A DNA stretch of 64,000 nucleotides from Brachypodius melanocephalos (taxonomy: Eukaryota > Chordata > Aves > Passeriformes > Pycnonotidae), in contig VZSR01003807.1 in assembly GCA_013398615.1 (NCBI GenBank), positions 38,023,738 through 38,087,737 on the forward strand, in the 5' to 3' direction. The translations under genes and the position numbers were made by a program. Shown one piece after another: positions 36,501 through 49,384 of this stretch; positions within the stretch are counted from its first letter, which is position 1; each line of letters opens with the position of its first letter. The notes beneath the pieces were generated by a model that was given only the letters and a program-made list of their open reading frames with translations, searched no databases and was not told where the DNA came from.

Positions 36501-38762
36501 TTTGGAGGAAAGGCTATTCCTGCAGGCAGGAAGTTTTTACTGGATCAGTTGGAAGAGTGCAGGGATGCTGAGCATGCTCACGCTGCTCTCAGCCCACAAA
36601 GGTGTTGCCCTTGTCGTCAGGAGATGAACATGTCCCAGCTCTGCCTCACTCCCCTGGCTCCTCCAGTGCTCCTGCAGCCATCTGCCAGGGAATCCCTCTG
36701 GAAAAGGAGGAGGAAGTCCTCTGATCTGCTCCTGGTCCAGCCAGGTGGAAAGGAAAGAGACACATTATGGCAGTAAGGTGTTTCCTGTAGGATCACTGGC
36801 AAGTGGAAAGGAAATGTGGGACTATTTAGGCAAGAGGCGTGGTCTAAGAGATGGAAACATGGAAGGAAGAATAGACCAGAAGAGAATTTAGGAATGAGAA
36901 TTGGAGGTGAGCTGGAAAGGAAGTCATGGCTGGAAGGTGAAATCTGAGAAACAGATCCTGGGATGTTTAGGTGACAAGGACAAACTTCTCTTTCTCAGCT
37001 GCAGCTCTTTTCCCAGTCTCAGAGTCAATCACTCAGAAATTAAGGATTTGGCAAGAAAGTCATCTTGCAAGCAAAAATATTGCAACCCCATGGGGAAAAA
37101 TATTATGTGATTATGTCATTAAAATCTGCATCCTTATACATATATAAAGTAGGCCAAATTTAAATTGTCAGACAGTAAGTATTATTTTTTAAATTAAATT
37201 GTAGAAACATTTTATGACCTGATGACTTTTTGTTTTATTTAGGGGGAATAAAATTGTCGAAATATGTAGAGCAGCCAAAACAATGAGATAGAGAACACTA
37301 ATACTGGAAAATATTCAATCAGTGGATCAAAGTGACAAGATTATCTCAAGAGACCCACAGGCTACCAGAATTTATTTCTTCTTTGTTTGCAAGTTCATAT
37401 TATTTTTTGTTATATTTTTGCTTTTTGTTTTTTTTTTTTTTTTCCTGGAAGCTGATCAAATATCTGTGGGGATAAATTTTAAGTCACAACACTGCATTTC
37501 AGTGACTAAATATTGATGATGTCTCTCTTAATGACTCAGTTTTCTGTTATTTCAAGAGAAAGTATGTGTCCATTCATGATAAGAGAAGAAGGCTGAGTTT
37601 TGCAGAGATTTCTCAAGTCTGTGGAGTGCTATTACATCCAGCTCCAGACTAAACAAACACACCCAGCAACATATGGAATTAAGGGCTAAGGATAAAGTCT
37701 ACTAATACCAAAGAAACTCTTTCTTCAAATGCTTTGGATCAGACCTTACATTACAACTGGAAAAACCTTCACAGCCCATTGTATTAGGAAGATCTGAGGG
37801 GAGGATGTTGCTTCATAAACATTCATGCTTTAAATTTGCTGTTAATGCTGTATATCAGAGGTAACTTTTGTTAGCTTCCAGCAACCTTTTTTTGTCTGAA
37901 AAAATGGTAAATGGTAAATGGAAAATGTTTCCTGATTCCTAGAAGAACTGGTCAGAATGTCTGTGATGGCAGACTATGGAAGCAGCAGCTCAGCCCTGGC
38001 CTTGCTCTTCCTATGGAAATAAAATGGAGTTTTATGGCTTTTACTTCAAAGAAAGACAATTGCAATGATCCTGAGGACCTCTAAGAATTGCACACTCTGC
38101 CCAGCACTCCTGGAAGGGCTCAGCTCACACCGCCAATACAGTGCCTTCCCACTTCCTTGTAAATGCTCCTTATTTTACCACTGAATACTATATTCATTAA
38201 GGTCCATGGTGTTTCATATTTGGGGCCAAATTTTGTTTTGTTCTTTTCTGGGAAGAATCTCACCATGTTGAGAAGCACCTGATCCATGGGTGGGCTCCTC
38301 CAAGCAAGCAGCACCAATCTCCAGCAGGATGGAGCACCAGACCACAGCACTCCCCAGGAACCAGCTCCTGAGTACCTTGGCAGCCAATTTTTGTGTGACG
38401 GAGGTGTCAGCATTTGGCCAAAAATATCTTGGTCCCAAGGCTGCACACTGTCAGATACAGCAATCTCGTGGTTTTTTATCTACAGTGCCATTATTTTCCC
38501 TTTCTTTGTGTTTGCACAGTGAATTAAGTTGTTTTGGAGCAGAGCCAGCATCCTTCTCAGTCTATTTCTGAATATATTCCCATAGACTGTCATTGTATTT
38601 TGAGGGAAAACTAGACCAAATCTGCAGCTTTCTACTCCTTTTAGTATTGGTTTAAAGGAGAGGCTATGTTGCTGCTCTCTTGGACAAACAAAGTTTAAAA
38701 TTGTCAGTGGGAGTTTGGCTCTTCTGACTGAAGAGAAGAAAATCTGGGAGATTTAAAAAAAA
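33508..38762. other. unique non-coding sequence, no gene recognised
   Basis: No exon or transposable element recognised. Frames of about 105 codons at 34577-34894 and 35193-35513 (plus) look random in composition. 37428-37443 is a run of 16 T. 37905-37928 holds a short ATGGTAA-type tandem. Confidence 0.55.
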
Positions 38763-38860
38763 AAAAATATGCCTTTTCTTTGAATTTGTGGATTTGGCTT
38801 CTATCATAAGTCCCAAAAGCATCTACTTTTCTCAAAAATATGGCCTTTTCCTTGAATTTA
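38763..38860. repeat. short imperfect direct duplication
   Basis: A 26-base segment at 38763-38788 recurs at 38834-38860 with one inserted G and a single substitution in the core (GCCTTTTCTTTGAATTT versus GGCCTTTTCCTTGAATTT). The copies start 71 bases apart. The duplication is seen as a repeated KFKEKA motif in a minus-strand frame (38704-38949), which is not otherwise gene-like. Confidence 0.65.
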
Positions 38861-38956
38861 TTTGCTGAAGGATTGGAGGAATCAGACCTTTGTCTTGCCA
38901 TGTTTGATAGTGCCTTCCATGTTGGAGCAATCAGTGAGCTTCTATGCATGTGGGCA

Positions 38957-39182
38957 TAGGAATCCTGGAATCACAGAACTGGTCAGGTTGGGAGGGACCA
39001 TAGGGTGTCATCTGGTCCAACCTCCCTGCTCAAGCAGGGTCATCCCAGAGCACTTTGCCCAGGATTGCATCCAGATCATTCTTGGATATCTCCAGGGAGG
39101 GAAGCTCCACAACCTCTCTGGTTCCAGTGTGTGGTCACTCGCATAGTAAAGAAGTTCCTCCTCATGTTCAGATGAAATTTTG
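38957..39182 (-). mobile_element. CR1 LINE, 3' end (5'-truncated)
   Basis: Read on plus, the stretch begins GAATCACAGAACTGGTCAGG and continues TTGGGAGGGACCATAGGGTG, TCATCTGGTCCAACCTCCCT, TCCAGGGAGGGAAGCTCCAC, AACCTCTCTGG and AGAAGTTCCTCCTCATGTTC. This is the standard reverse complement of the avian CR1 3' untranslated end, including the ATTCT(A/G)TG-type terminus. CR1 copies are usually cut short at the 5' side by early end of reverse transcription, and this copy follows that rule. It has no coding part and is dead. It is among the better-preserved CR1 pieces here. Confidence 0.9.
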
Positions 39183-39339
39183 GGTGCAGGGAAGGGATCC
39201 CTCCACAGCCCCCTACACCTGAGCTAGGAGTGGCTGCTGGGCTGGCTGCCTCCAGAACAACCTCTCCAAGCCTGAAGATCAGGGCCCTCAACCCTCAAGG
39301 GACTTCAGCAGCATTTGTGCCTGCTTCTTGTAAAGAAAT

Positions 39340-39800
39340 GTTGCAAACATTGTATGTAATTTTTGTATTGCAGTTGATAGCTTTAGCGAGTAATTATTCG
39401 TACGAGAAGCTGCTCTTTGAAGTCAGGGTTTGAGACCGCAGAGGATGTGTGCCCAGCCACTCGCAGGAAAATAAACACAGAGGCCCATTCTGCTGTGCCA
39501 CCTTTAACAAACATGCAGCACTCTTCAGGGCTTTTGAAAGAAAACAAGAGAGTTCCTCCTGCCACCCAGTAAAAAACGTACGCTTGCAATCGCGTCTTGT
39601 TTTTGCATATGATTGGTAGCATACTTTTAAACTGCTGTAAGTAATAAAAATATATATGTGCAAGTTGGCTATAAGAAATGCCAAAGTTTCACCTAATAAA
39701 ATTTTGGTATGCCTCAATTTTCAAAGTAAATTTGATTTATTTGAGCCACCAGCCATCTGATGACAGCCTTGTGTTTTTTATATGAGTCATGTCCCAAGGG
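39340..39800. promoter_or_regulatory. CpG-retaining AT-rich patch, possible conserved non-coding element
   Basis: Nine CpGs survive between 39386 and 39595 in sequence that is otherwise AT-rich, in strings such as TTAGCGAGTAATTATTCGTA and ATCGCGTC. Homeodomain-like TAATTA, TGATTGG and an AP-1/MAF-like TGAGTCA (near 39783) are present. No repeat family or coding frame explains the stretch. The combination is typical of vertebrate developmental enhancers, but conservation was not tested. Confidence 0.3.
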
Positions 39801-42800
39801 GTCTAGAATATGCCAATAGTGTACCTTGGATCAGATCCAGTGTCCGCAAACAGGTTTTCATTAGACTTTGATGCCAGTTGCATTGGGGAGCAGAGAGGCT
39901 GCTGAAAACCAGCTTTACTTTGGGATCGTTTCTTTCTTTTAGAAAAAACAACAAAGATCTTTTTTAGAGAAGCTTTACGCCTCCACATTGTAGGTGTATG
40001 GCAATATTTTAGGGAACAGTAATCTGTTATTGCAGGTGGTCATGCTTCAAGCACTTCCGTATTTTGAGAATAGATCAGACAAAGTGCAACAACTTTTATT
40101 GAAAAATTGCCGAATTTGTAAATTAGAAACATATTTTTCTGTGGCTAAGATTAAGTTAGCATGTATTACAGTCCCTGGGACTTCTCTGAAGCACTAAAGG
40201 GAATAAAATTACATAGATTATTTCACATATCCTGGGTTGGGACCATGGGCATGTAAGAGGGCACCTCATTCACCCAGTTCTAGATCTGGATGTTTAATAT
40301 CTGTGGTAATATTGTAGTTCTTTTGGACTGGAGGTCTTTGACAGGCAGTATCTACTTCTCTTCCCCTGTCGCCGCAGCATGGGCATTGCTATCTCCGGGT
40401 GATGTGGGAAGGCAACAGGAACTGGATTTGAGTTCTGGGAAGACCCATAGCTGTGTATTGCTTTACTGTGGTCTCTGTAATGGATTCAGAGGTATCACAC
40501 TCAGCCTAAAAATGGATCCTGGCCTGCCCTCCCCTCCCCTTCCTGTAAGGCAACCACATTTTGAAATTTTGCCTTAGAGAGGAGAGTAAGTGGGAGTGGA
40601 GGAAATCCTGAGAGACTCTTTGAGATCCTGGTGGATGCATACAGCAGTGCAGTAGAATAATGCCTTTGAGGCAGTCAGATTTGCCTTCACTGCTGATAAT
40701 TCTGTGTGAATTCATAGAGCCTTTGGCCTATATCTCTCATTGATAGCAGGAAAAATAATGATAAAAAAGAGCAAAGTTTTAATTGAGAATCTTTTTCTTT
40801 CATAATCCCAAAACACTTCTGACCTTTCTTGTCTGAAGTTGTCATGAGATAAAAAACTTTGTGCCTCTTTGGCTGGACACTGCTGTTGACAGGGAGAGGG
40901 AATGGGGAGAGATTCATCCTTCACAGAGCCATGCAGACGGCAGCAGGAGGGACGGACAGACGGAGTCAGACTTTTACTCGGTGGGCTGCACCCCTACCAG
41001 GGAGGACAGGGCGAGCCCTGTGGCTATATATCCCTGCCAGCTCCGACCATGGAAAGAAAATCCTATCCCTCTTGTTCTCACTGTGCAGGCTTCTCTCCCT
41101 GGTTCTGCTGTGGAGGCAGGATTACACCGATGCTGGAGATCCAGCATTCCTGGGGTGGAAAGCTGCATCGCTTTCCCGTGAAGAAGGATGGTGAGGGAAG
41201 CTGTCCTTCCTTTTCTTGAGTGGAGCCCTGCCACACCTTGGCACAGGCCTGAGGGGGAGGATGAGCCCTTCTTAGCTGGGGTTTTCCCTGTGACTGCAAG
41301 GCTGACACAGCTGCAAGACCAGAGGCACTCCTGGATAGCCTCTGGTTGCTTTTGAAACTTTCTCTCAGCATTTTCCGAAGGCAGCACTGCACAGGGCAAG
41401 GAAGGATGTGCAGGGCTTCAGGTGCCAGGGAAAGCCAAGTTCACCTTCCCTGTGAGGCCACAAGCAAACACTTTGAGCAGGACCTGTGTATGAACCACTC
41501 ACCCCAGCACCTCTGCTGTTCCTGGAGATAGAGAGGCCTCCCCAATAAGCCACCTCTTCCTCCCTTCTTTCCCTTCTGAATTTCATATCTCTGGCTTTTA
41601 CCCCCAGTGACAGGCAGCCCTGAAAATCACCTGTTTCCCCTCCTTGGGAAAACACAGAAAGTGTGTGCAGCATAGTCTGAGAGTCATGCAGATGGGGGCT
41701 GATGAAGGGCATATATAGGATCGATATACATACACCTACAGGACGAAAAACCTCACGGTTTTGTGCCAGTGGCTCTCTAAAGATGTCCTCTGGCTGAGTC
41801 CAGCCCACAGCTGGAGCACCTCTCTTCTCACTGACTCCAACCAGACATAAGTGTCACAGGGCTGCTCAGGGCATGAGTGCAAGCCTGACAAGCCTCTGGA
41901 ATTTCTATTTTATGGTGCAGAGTGCTTATGGTACAGGGAAGACTGGAGCATTAAGCAACATATACTGAATACTTTTTGGTGATGTGTATTATCTTCCAGT
42001 GGAATGAACAACTCTAATAATGCAGGTTACTGCCAAATGCTCATTCTGTAATTTATAGGTAGCATAAATACATGGTATTGATTATCTTCTTTCTACTACT
42101 CCTTGGTTTCTAGTCACATCAGTCCTTTCAAGAAAACAATGTACTCTCCCTCTCACTGGATGCAACCAAGCATCTGCCCAGTACCAGGAGATGCTGTTTG
42201 TGTTGCTGTGACTATCTTCCACTACACATGCATTTTAAATGCTGAACTGCTGTCTCTGCTGCTTACGGTTTTCCTCAAATTATCTGGTTTCACACACTTG
42301 ATGCTTGCAAACAGAATCCATGCAAATACCCCAGTAGTCATTAGTCATGCTTGGTTACACTTTTCAACAACTTCTCAGTGTGAACCCTGAAAGGCCCCAC
42401 TCTGTTTTGCAGCTTTTAAAGCTTGCAACTAGTAGAGGTGAAGGACAGATTTCTGGTGTGTGTTTATTTGGCTTTTTAATTCCACTACATTTTCATGGGA
42501 AAGAAATATTTCTGTGAATTCATGGACACCTACAGAGCACAATGCTTAATCCATTTTGATGTTCGAAATAAAAGAAATTGGCTTTATTTTCACATATAAG
42601 GTTTTCTTTCCAGCTGTGGTGAAAGCCTTTGAAAAGCAGCCCCAAGGAGATGCAAGATTTCCTCCCAAACAGACACACTTCCCAACTTTTCTGAGTGTGG
42701 AAACTTTAGCAGCATCTGCAAGAGGAGAGGGACTAGGACGTAAGGCTCACCAGACAAACTTAGGAAAAAGCTGTTTCCATAGCTAACTGAAGAAGCTGTA

Positions 42801-44214
42801 TTAAAAACTGAGTTGAAGACAGTGCCAACTGCACCCACCCATAATTTACACTGTGAGAGATTCTGGTCTCCTTATATTATGATCAACTTCCTTGCAAAGA
42901 GAGGAGCAAAGGGACTGAAGTTAAACTGACATAAATCAGTCACATAAAGCCAAAACAGACTCTTTTAAAAGTATCCCCCATTTGTAAATGTAAAGCACCC
43001 TCTAAGAGATCTTTCAGAGTGCCTGGAGCACACATTGGGCCAGCTTAATGCTGGCTTGCACATTAATAGATGTGATGCAAGTGGGCTTAAGACTGCTTGA
43101 ATGAGACCAAAGCTGATCTAATGCACAGCACTCCACACAGTGGTTCTGAACACGATCCAGTCTCTACTGGCAGAAGCTGTGCATGTATTCCTTTCCTCGA
43201 TTTATAGCCCCTCATTGTAGCAGAGGCAGGCACCATCTGTAAAACTAAAATCATCTTCCATCACCAGTCCCACTGGTGGCCCCGGGGCTCCTGCCAGTGC
43301 CACTCCCCATGCAGAGTTCCTTCCCTGCTCAAAAGGATTCTGCCAGTTATGGCTTTTTTCCCATTCCTCGCTCTGAGGAAGCGAAAGGGAAGCTTGAGGA
43401 ATTTTTTTGTCAGAAGCCATTTTCCTCTGTCCAGAGCAGACACACAATGACATTATTCACACAGCTATTGCCACCTGGCTGCCACCTCCTCCTGGTTCAG
43501 CTCACCTCAGCCACCTCCTCATCTCCCAGCTGAGATGGTCAGTGATGACAACTGTGTCTGCAGCCAGACACTCACTGTGCCTCTCAGCTTTGCACCCTTT
43601 CATTCTTGTGGCCTGGGCACTGTAGAAATGGAGGAGGGATGTTGATGTTTTGTAGCACACGGTGTATGAGGAATGATTTCAACTTTTCCTATAGATCTCA
43701 AAGCCAGCTAAAGCCCTCAAGGTTTCTGTTGATAGCTTATTCTTTTTATTTTAATTCTTTCTTTCTTTTTTTCCAGTACCCATTGAAGAATTTATGCCAC
43801 CCTTTGGGAAAGCCTGTTTCCCTTTTCCACGGCAAAACATGCACCTGTGAAATTTGTGCTTGCAGAGTTTCCTGGGATTTGTATTGTACTCACAAAATAT
43901 TTTTGCTCCTTCCTCAGTGGATTCCAGAAACGAGTGTTAATGTAAGGTCGGCTCACCAACTTGTTTTATAACAAGGCATAAAATGACCATGGGAAAGGAT
44001 AGTATAAAACACATCTATGTAAGAAAAACAGGCTTGAAGAATAACTTAAAACTCTGAGTTCCTTCCTCCTGTCTAAATCAATGAGAATTATATAATTTTT
44101 TAAATCAATAAAACCCCATAGAAAAGAAACCTTTTCCCTGGTTCCTTTTTTGACCTCTATTCTCCAAAACATAAGAAAAATGTTAGACAAACAGGGAATC
44201 ATTTACCAACTGTG
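39801..44214. other. unique non-coding sequence, no gene recognised
   Basis: A GC-richer part at 40880-41200 carries several CpGs and a GACGG-rich string (40927-40965). Up to three plus frames and two minus frames (up to 147 codons, 41365-41808 minus) are open across 40860-41810, which argues for chance. Elsewhere nothing is recognisable. Confidence 0.5.
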
Positions 44215-44592
44215 ATCTTACTAGAAGTGCTACAAGGAGAAGCTGACCTGGGTGTGTCCAGAAGAAAAGGTGAAGGTAATTTGAAGATAGACAGAAAGAA
44301 GACAGAGTCAGACTTCTCTCATCAGTAGACAGCAAAACATTGAGAGGCAGTGGGCACAAACTGCAATATGGCAAATTCTCTTTAGATATTAGGTGAATTT
44401 GTTGACACTGAGGATGGTAAAACAGTCCAAAAGGTTGCCCAATATCCCCTTGAACATTTTCAAAACTCAGTGATCTCACTCTAAGCAATCTGATCCAACT
44501 TTGGAAGTGGACCTAACCTCAAAATTTGAGCAGGGGTTTGGACCAGATGATGTCCAGAAATTTCTTCCAAACTAAACTATTCTATGACCTTG
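44215..44592 (+). mobile_element. CR1 LINE, 3' end (5'-truncated)
   Basis: GAAGACAGAGTCAGACTTCT, GCAGTGGGCACAAACTGCAA, AAAAGGTTGCCCAATATCCC, GGTTTGGACCAGATGATGTC and AAACTAAACTATTCTATGAC follow the sense strand of the avian CR1 3' untranslated region to its ATTCTATG terminus. It is more diverged than the minus-strand copy at 38957, implying greater age. The left boundary is uncertain by tens of bases. Confidence 0.85.
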
Positions 44593-47500
44593 TGACAACC
44601 AGGAGGCTGTAGAAAAGTCATAGATGAAGCTCTGTTTCTCTCATGACCATTTGAGTTGTAAAGCTGGACACAGGTTGAAACTCTTGGGTGCAAGGACAGC
44701 TCACATTTTTTAGCAGTGCAAATGTTGCTGGGTTGTTATTGCCCTGTGTATAAAGGTTTGTCCAGGCAAGAATTGACCACTTCAGTCAATGAAATTACAT
44801 GGGGTGAGTGTGGGAAGGAAAAGCACTAGTCCTAGGACAGAGAAGCAGGAAAGCTCTGGAGAATTAGCTCATGGTACTGAGTGCTGCCAGGGAAAGTGAA
44901 GGATGGGGAGTTAGAAAATTTATCTTCCTCTCCAGAAGTATTTACCTCTTTATATATACTCTCAGGCAGCCAGCTTGGCTTTAATGGGCTGTGGCATAGG
45001 CAACAGAGGCAGCAGAAGCAGGACTAATTTATGACCTTCTGTCATATTCAACCTCGAAGCAACAACAAGCTATTTCCTCTTCCTGAAACTGGCCCTCGCT
45101 CATTTAATGTTATAATACACTAAATTTTCTTCCTTGAGATGAATGCTGTATGAATCTTTATCATCCTGTTAAGTGAAGGTTTTGTTGATTTATGCAGCTT
45201 TTATTGGCATAGGTCTAATGTTGAGTGCCACTCTCCTCACACTCTGGTATCAGCTCAGAAATGCAGAAGCAAGGAAGTGCTAGTAGCTAACTCCTCAGTG
45301 GACCTGCTTCTGAAGGGTCTCTGTTTCCCTTTCCCCATCCTTGTTCTATAATAGACTGACTCTGGTGACATTCAGATGTGCTACAAGCCCCATCTGTCTC
45401 CATCCTAGTATTTAAAAAGCCATGAGAATCACTGAGGCAAGAGAAAATTTAGACACCCATTCTCTTTGTAGTAGTAATAGTTTTTGGACTCCTCCATCAA
45501 ATATCATGCAGATCCAATAAAGATCAACATTTTGAAAAAATTTTAGGTCTTCAACATGGAATGGCCCAGCTTTCCAGAAAATTGGATTGTCTGAATTGGA
45601 TCTCCTCAATCAGATAAGCCAGCCATGAACTGAAGACTCTTAATTCAAGCCTTCAATGTCAGTTGATGTTTTACATTAGAATTATCCTCAGACATTAGGC
45701 ACTGATTTATTGATTTAACCCCAAGTTAATAAGTCTTATATTTCTCTGAAACAAAAATAACTGGTTGCCCTAATTGTACTTCATTTTCAATAAATGGGTA
45801 TAAAAAGGGAGAGTTCTGAGTCTAGATCTAAGATATCTTGTTTATATGATAAAAACAATGTCTGTGGATTTGTGTTGGCCTGGAAACAAGCATTGACATG
45901 AGAACCTTTTCCCATACAACAACTTATTTATTTTGAGATTATTTTTAAACAACCACAGCATTCGTTCTCTATCCAAGGATAAGACAAAAATCACTCAAAA
46001 ATTTTTTCCTGATGATGTCTGCTTTAGCAGATTCTTACGCAGTATTTCTTAGAAAGGACTGATATCTGTTTCCAGCAAATGTCCCATAGAAGGGACTAGA
46101 CTGATAATTTTGGAAACTGCTTCATCTCAACTTGAAAAGTGTCAACATTTTTATTTAGCTGTGTATTATCTCTATTTTTTTGTCAACTTACAAACAGCTG
46201 GTTTTCATGCAAGCCTCTTAAAACTCAGGTCCTTCCATCTCTGTATTTCTTCCTACACACTCCCTTGAGATGGACAGGCCTATGTGATTTTTTTTCTGTC
46301 TTTTACTTTTACTTCTTGAACATGTGAAAGGAGGAAACACGTTCTACTTTGCAGCTGCTCACAAGGTGAGCCTCCATTTTTTTTCCTGGCAGGATTAATA
46401 ACCAAACTGTCATTAATTATGTCCTTGTGTATCAACTGATAGGAGGAAAGAACCAATCCATGATCATAAATGCTGATAAAACAGAAAAAAACATTCATTA
46501 GAGTAGTGCTAGTGGGTGCAGAGGTGGGCCAGAATGGCTATCAAAACCAGTAAAATGCAAGAATAAACTGAAATCTAGCCTCTGCCTTTACAGACAGTGA
46601 CAAATGTGAATTTTAAAAACACTGTCTAGTACCTCATTCTTTGAATACACATCCACTGGCCACTTAGAAGAGAAGGCCTTGGATTCTGGTCTTCAAGTTC
46701 ATATCATGACTGAAGAAAACAAAAATGGAGTTTGAAAGACCTAATTTAGGTAGGAACCTGCCAACAGGATATTATCCTTGTGTTTTGAGCCCTGATTAAA
46801 ATGTCTGGAATGGATATACACAGTTAAAATTAATTTCTCCATCCAGTCTTGATTCAGGGCATAGGTATTCTCTCCAAGGTCATATAGGAGATATTTGGGA
46901 GAGCATTCACCCAATTTTTGCTGTATTTCTCAGCCAGTCTAAGTATATGCCCAGACCTTTATCCTTGGGTATAGGCAGGACTCCTCAGACAAAAGGAAAA
47001 TTTCTTGTTTCTCTTGATGTCTTCAACTGCCTCTTATAAGAAAAATATTTGACCAAAATAAAATAGCTGGCATAAGTATAGAGCTGCTATCTAGATTTTT
47101 TTTTCCTTGCTGCTCATGGACTTTTGAGCTTTTTTTACTTTTTCTAAGTCAGACACGCCTCTTCACCTATCACTTTGGAAGGAAGGCAAGCTCTTCTTCT
47201 GGTGGCACTGCTTCTATCCATAAGTTTAGACCCCTCCATAACATAAACTGCAATTCCCCAATTCCCTTTGGTAATTGCTTCCTCCAGTAGTGCTCCCTTC
47301 CTTGATCATACAGATGTCAGAGATGGAGGAGAGCTCTCGAGCCACAGGAACATTATGCATCGCCCTCAGCTCAAAAAACCACCCACATTCAAGACCAGGG
47401 ACTGGAACACTTTTCTCATATCCTGCAAAGAGGACATAAAAGGTCAAATTTTGCATTATTACAGTGGTGAAATGCCACAGACCGCAGTAGAATAACTTTG

Positions 47501-49384
47501 AATTTCAATGTATTCTTGTGCAACAAAGCTGGCCCATGACCTCCTCAACTGAAAGCTGGCTGGTGACCCCTATCCCATCACCCAAACAAAACACATTAGG
47601 AGATGTTCTTGTTTTGGCTCTGGGAATGAGAAGATAAAACATTTTCTTGTCACGATGGAAGTATGCAGTACAACACAGCTAAAAGTTAAGAAAATGAGGA
47701 GAACTGAAACAGTTGAACCAAGAAGCCTTTACAGCATTTTTCAACACAACGATACATTATTTTATACATTGGTAGAACTGTGTAGTTCTGATAAATCATG
47801 ATCTAAATAATATAAACAGGAGTCACCATTGATTTTTTTCCAAATTGCCACTGGAATTAATTCAGACAGCCAATATTTATAGCTCTTCAGCAAAGATTCT
47901 GGTCCTCAGGCTGCCATACAAACACTCACATCTGCTGTTTTGCTACACAGAATTATAAAACCTTCCAATGCAGCCAACAAACATGACTCCAGAAAGGGAA
48001 TCTTGGAAATGCTGAACAGACTTCAGTCTAGGATGCCAAATACTGCATTGGCCTTCAAGCTGGACTGCTCCTCTGCCCTGCTCTGAGGCTGCACCGAACT
48101 AGGGGTTGGGCATCCCATCAACCCAACAAAACCATCTCATACGTGGAGGCTTTTTTCTTTAATTACACTATGCCTCTTTCTAGATGAATTGCAGGGGGAT
48201 AAGAATGTTTAAATGGAAGATGAATCACCCCTACAGTCAGCCAATTTAATAAGGCAGAAACTATGAATGAAACAGCCCCTCTGACTGGTTCTGCATGGGG
48301 ATTTAAAATCAGAAGTGAAGCACTGAGCTTGGCATTCAGCTGGGAACCAGCAACATATGGAACAGGGCACCTGGATGACGTGCTTTTGGCAGCCCAAAAT
48401 GGGACATTTGCTTTCTGAGCCATCTGGAGCCTCTCTCTAAGGCCAGTGATTTCATTACTTAGCAATCTTAGTGATTCATCTGTTCTTAGCTTCGTGGCTC
48501 AGTACAGGTGATGAGCAGGAGCAAGCTCCTCTGCCAATAGTGGCTGTTCCTTGAATCCAGCAGCAGCCAAGCAGGAAGGGCCCTAAGACTAGGGGACCTT
48601 TTGAGAACTGGCCCTTTGATGCACTGGGACATCAGGGTTAGAGATACTTGCATTCCTAATATCTGTGAGAGTCAGGAAGCCCAAATAACAGCCTGTAACT
48701 GGGCCAAATATCTGTGGAACATTTGCTCTACTTGTGGCATCTGCTCCTTTTTAGATATGTGAGTGTGTTACACCTAAAAATAATCCTGGAGGATGGGTAT
48801 CTGATATCTGTACCATCCTGGTGTTAGTTGAAAAGATCACATGCAGGGGAAGACTAACAAGGAAGTATTAGCCTGTGGACTAGGGTGAAACCAGTGAACA
48901 GCATTCCCTGCAATCTCCCAGAACACAGCACACCTTATAATAACATCAAAATTATGTCTGAGAAGAGAACTGCAAGAAAGAATTGGTGAGGCTCAAGGCT
49001 TACTTTCCAAAGCTGCCTCTGCAACTTAAGCCCAGACTGCAAACATAAACTTCCTTGGAAAGAAACTCAGTGCAAGATTAATATCTGAGAGCAAAGGGAG
49101 ATACTGGGCTGCAAAAAAAAAGCCTTTTGCTCAAGTACTCATGCACAAAATGAAGGTGGACATTGAGATCTCTTTTTAATCTTTTCATAGCCTGATGTAA
49201 ATATTGAAGCATTATCACTGGATAAAAATCAGTAGATTGTAGCACATACAACGTATCTTCCTTCCTTGGAAGTGAATTGAAGAACTTAATTGAAATTGCC
49301 GGGCAAAGACCTGGGCCCATGTTCTGTGATTTTAGATAGGGTGTTTTTAAGGGATAAATTTTGAGATGAATAAGAGGATCCTCC
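44593..49384. other. unique non-coding sequence, no gene recognised
   Basis: AT-rich sequence without recognisable exon, element or CpG cluster. Frames up to 100 codons (48163-48465 minus) have no coding character that I recognise. Confidence 0.55.
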
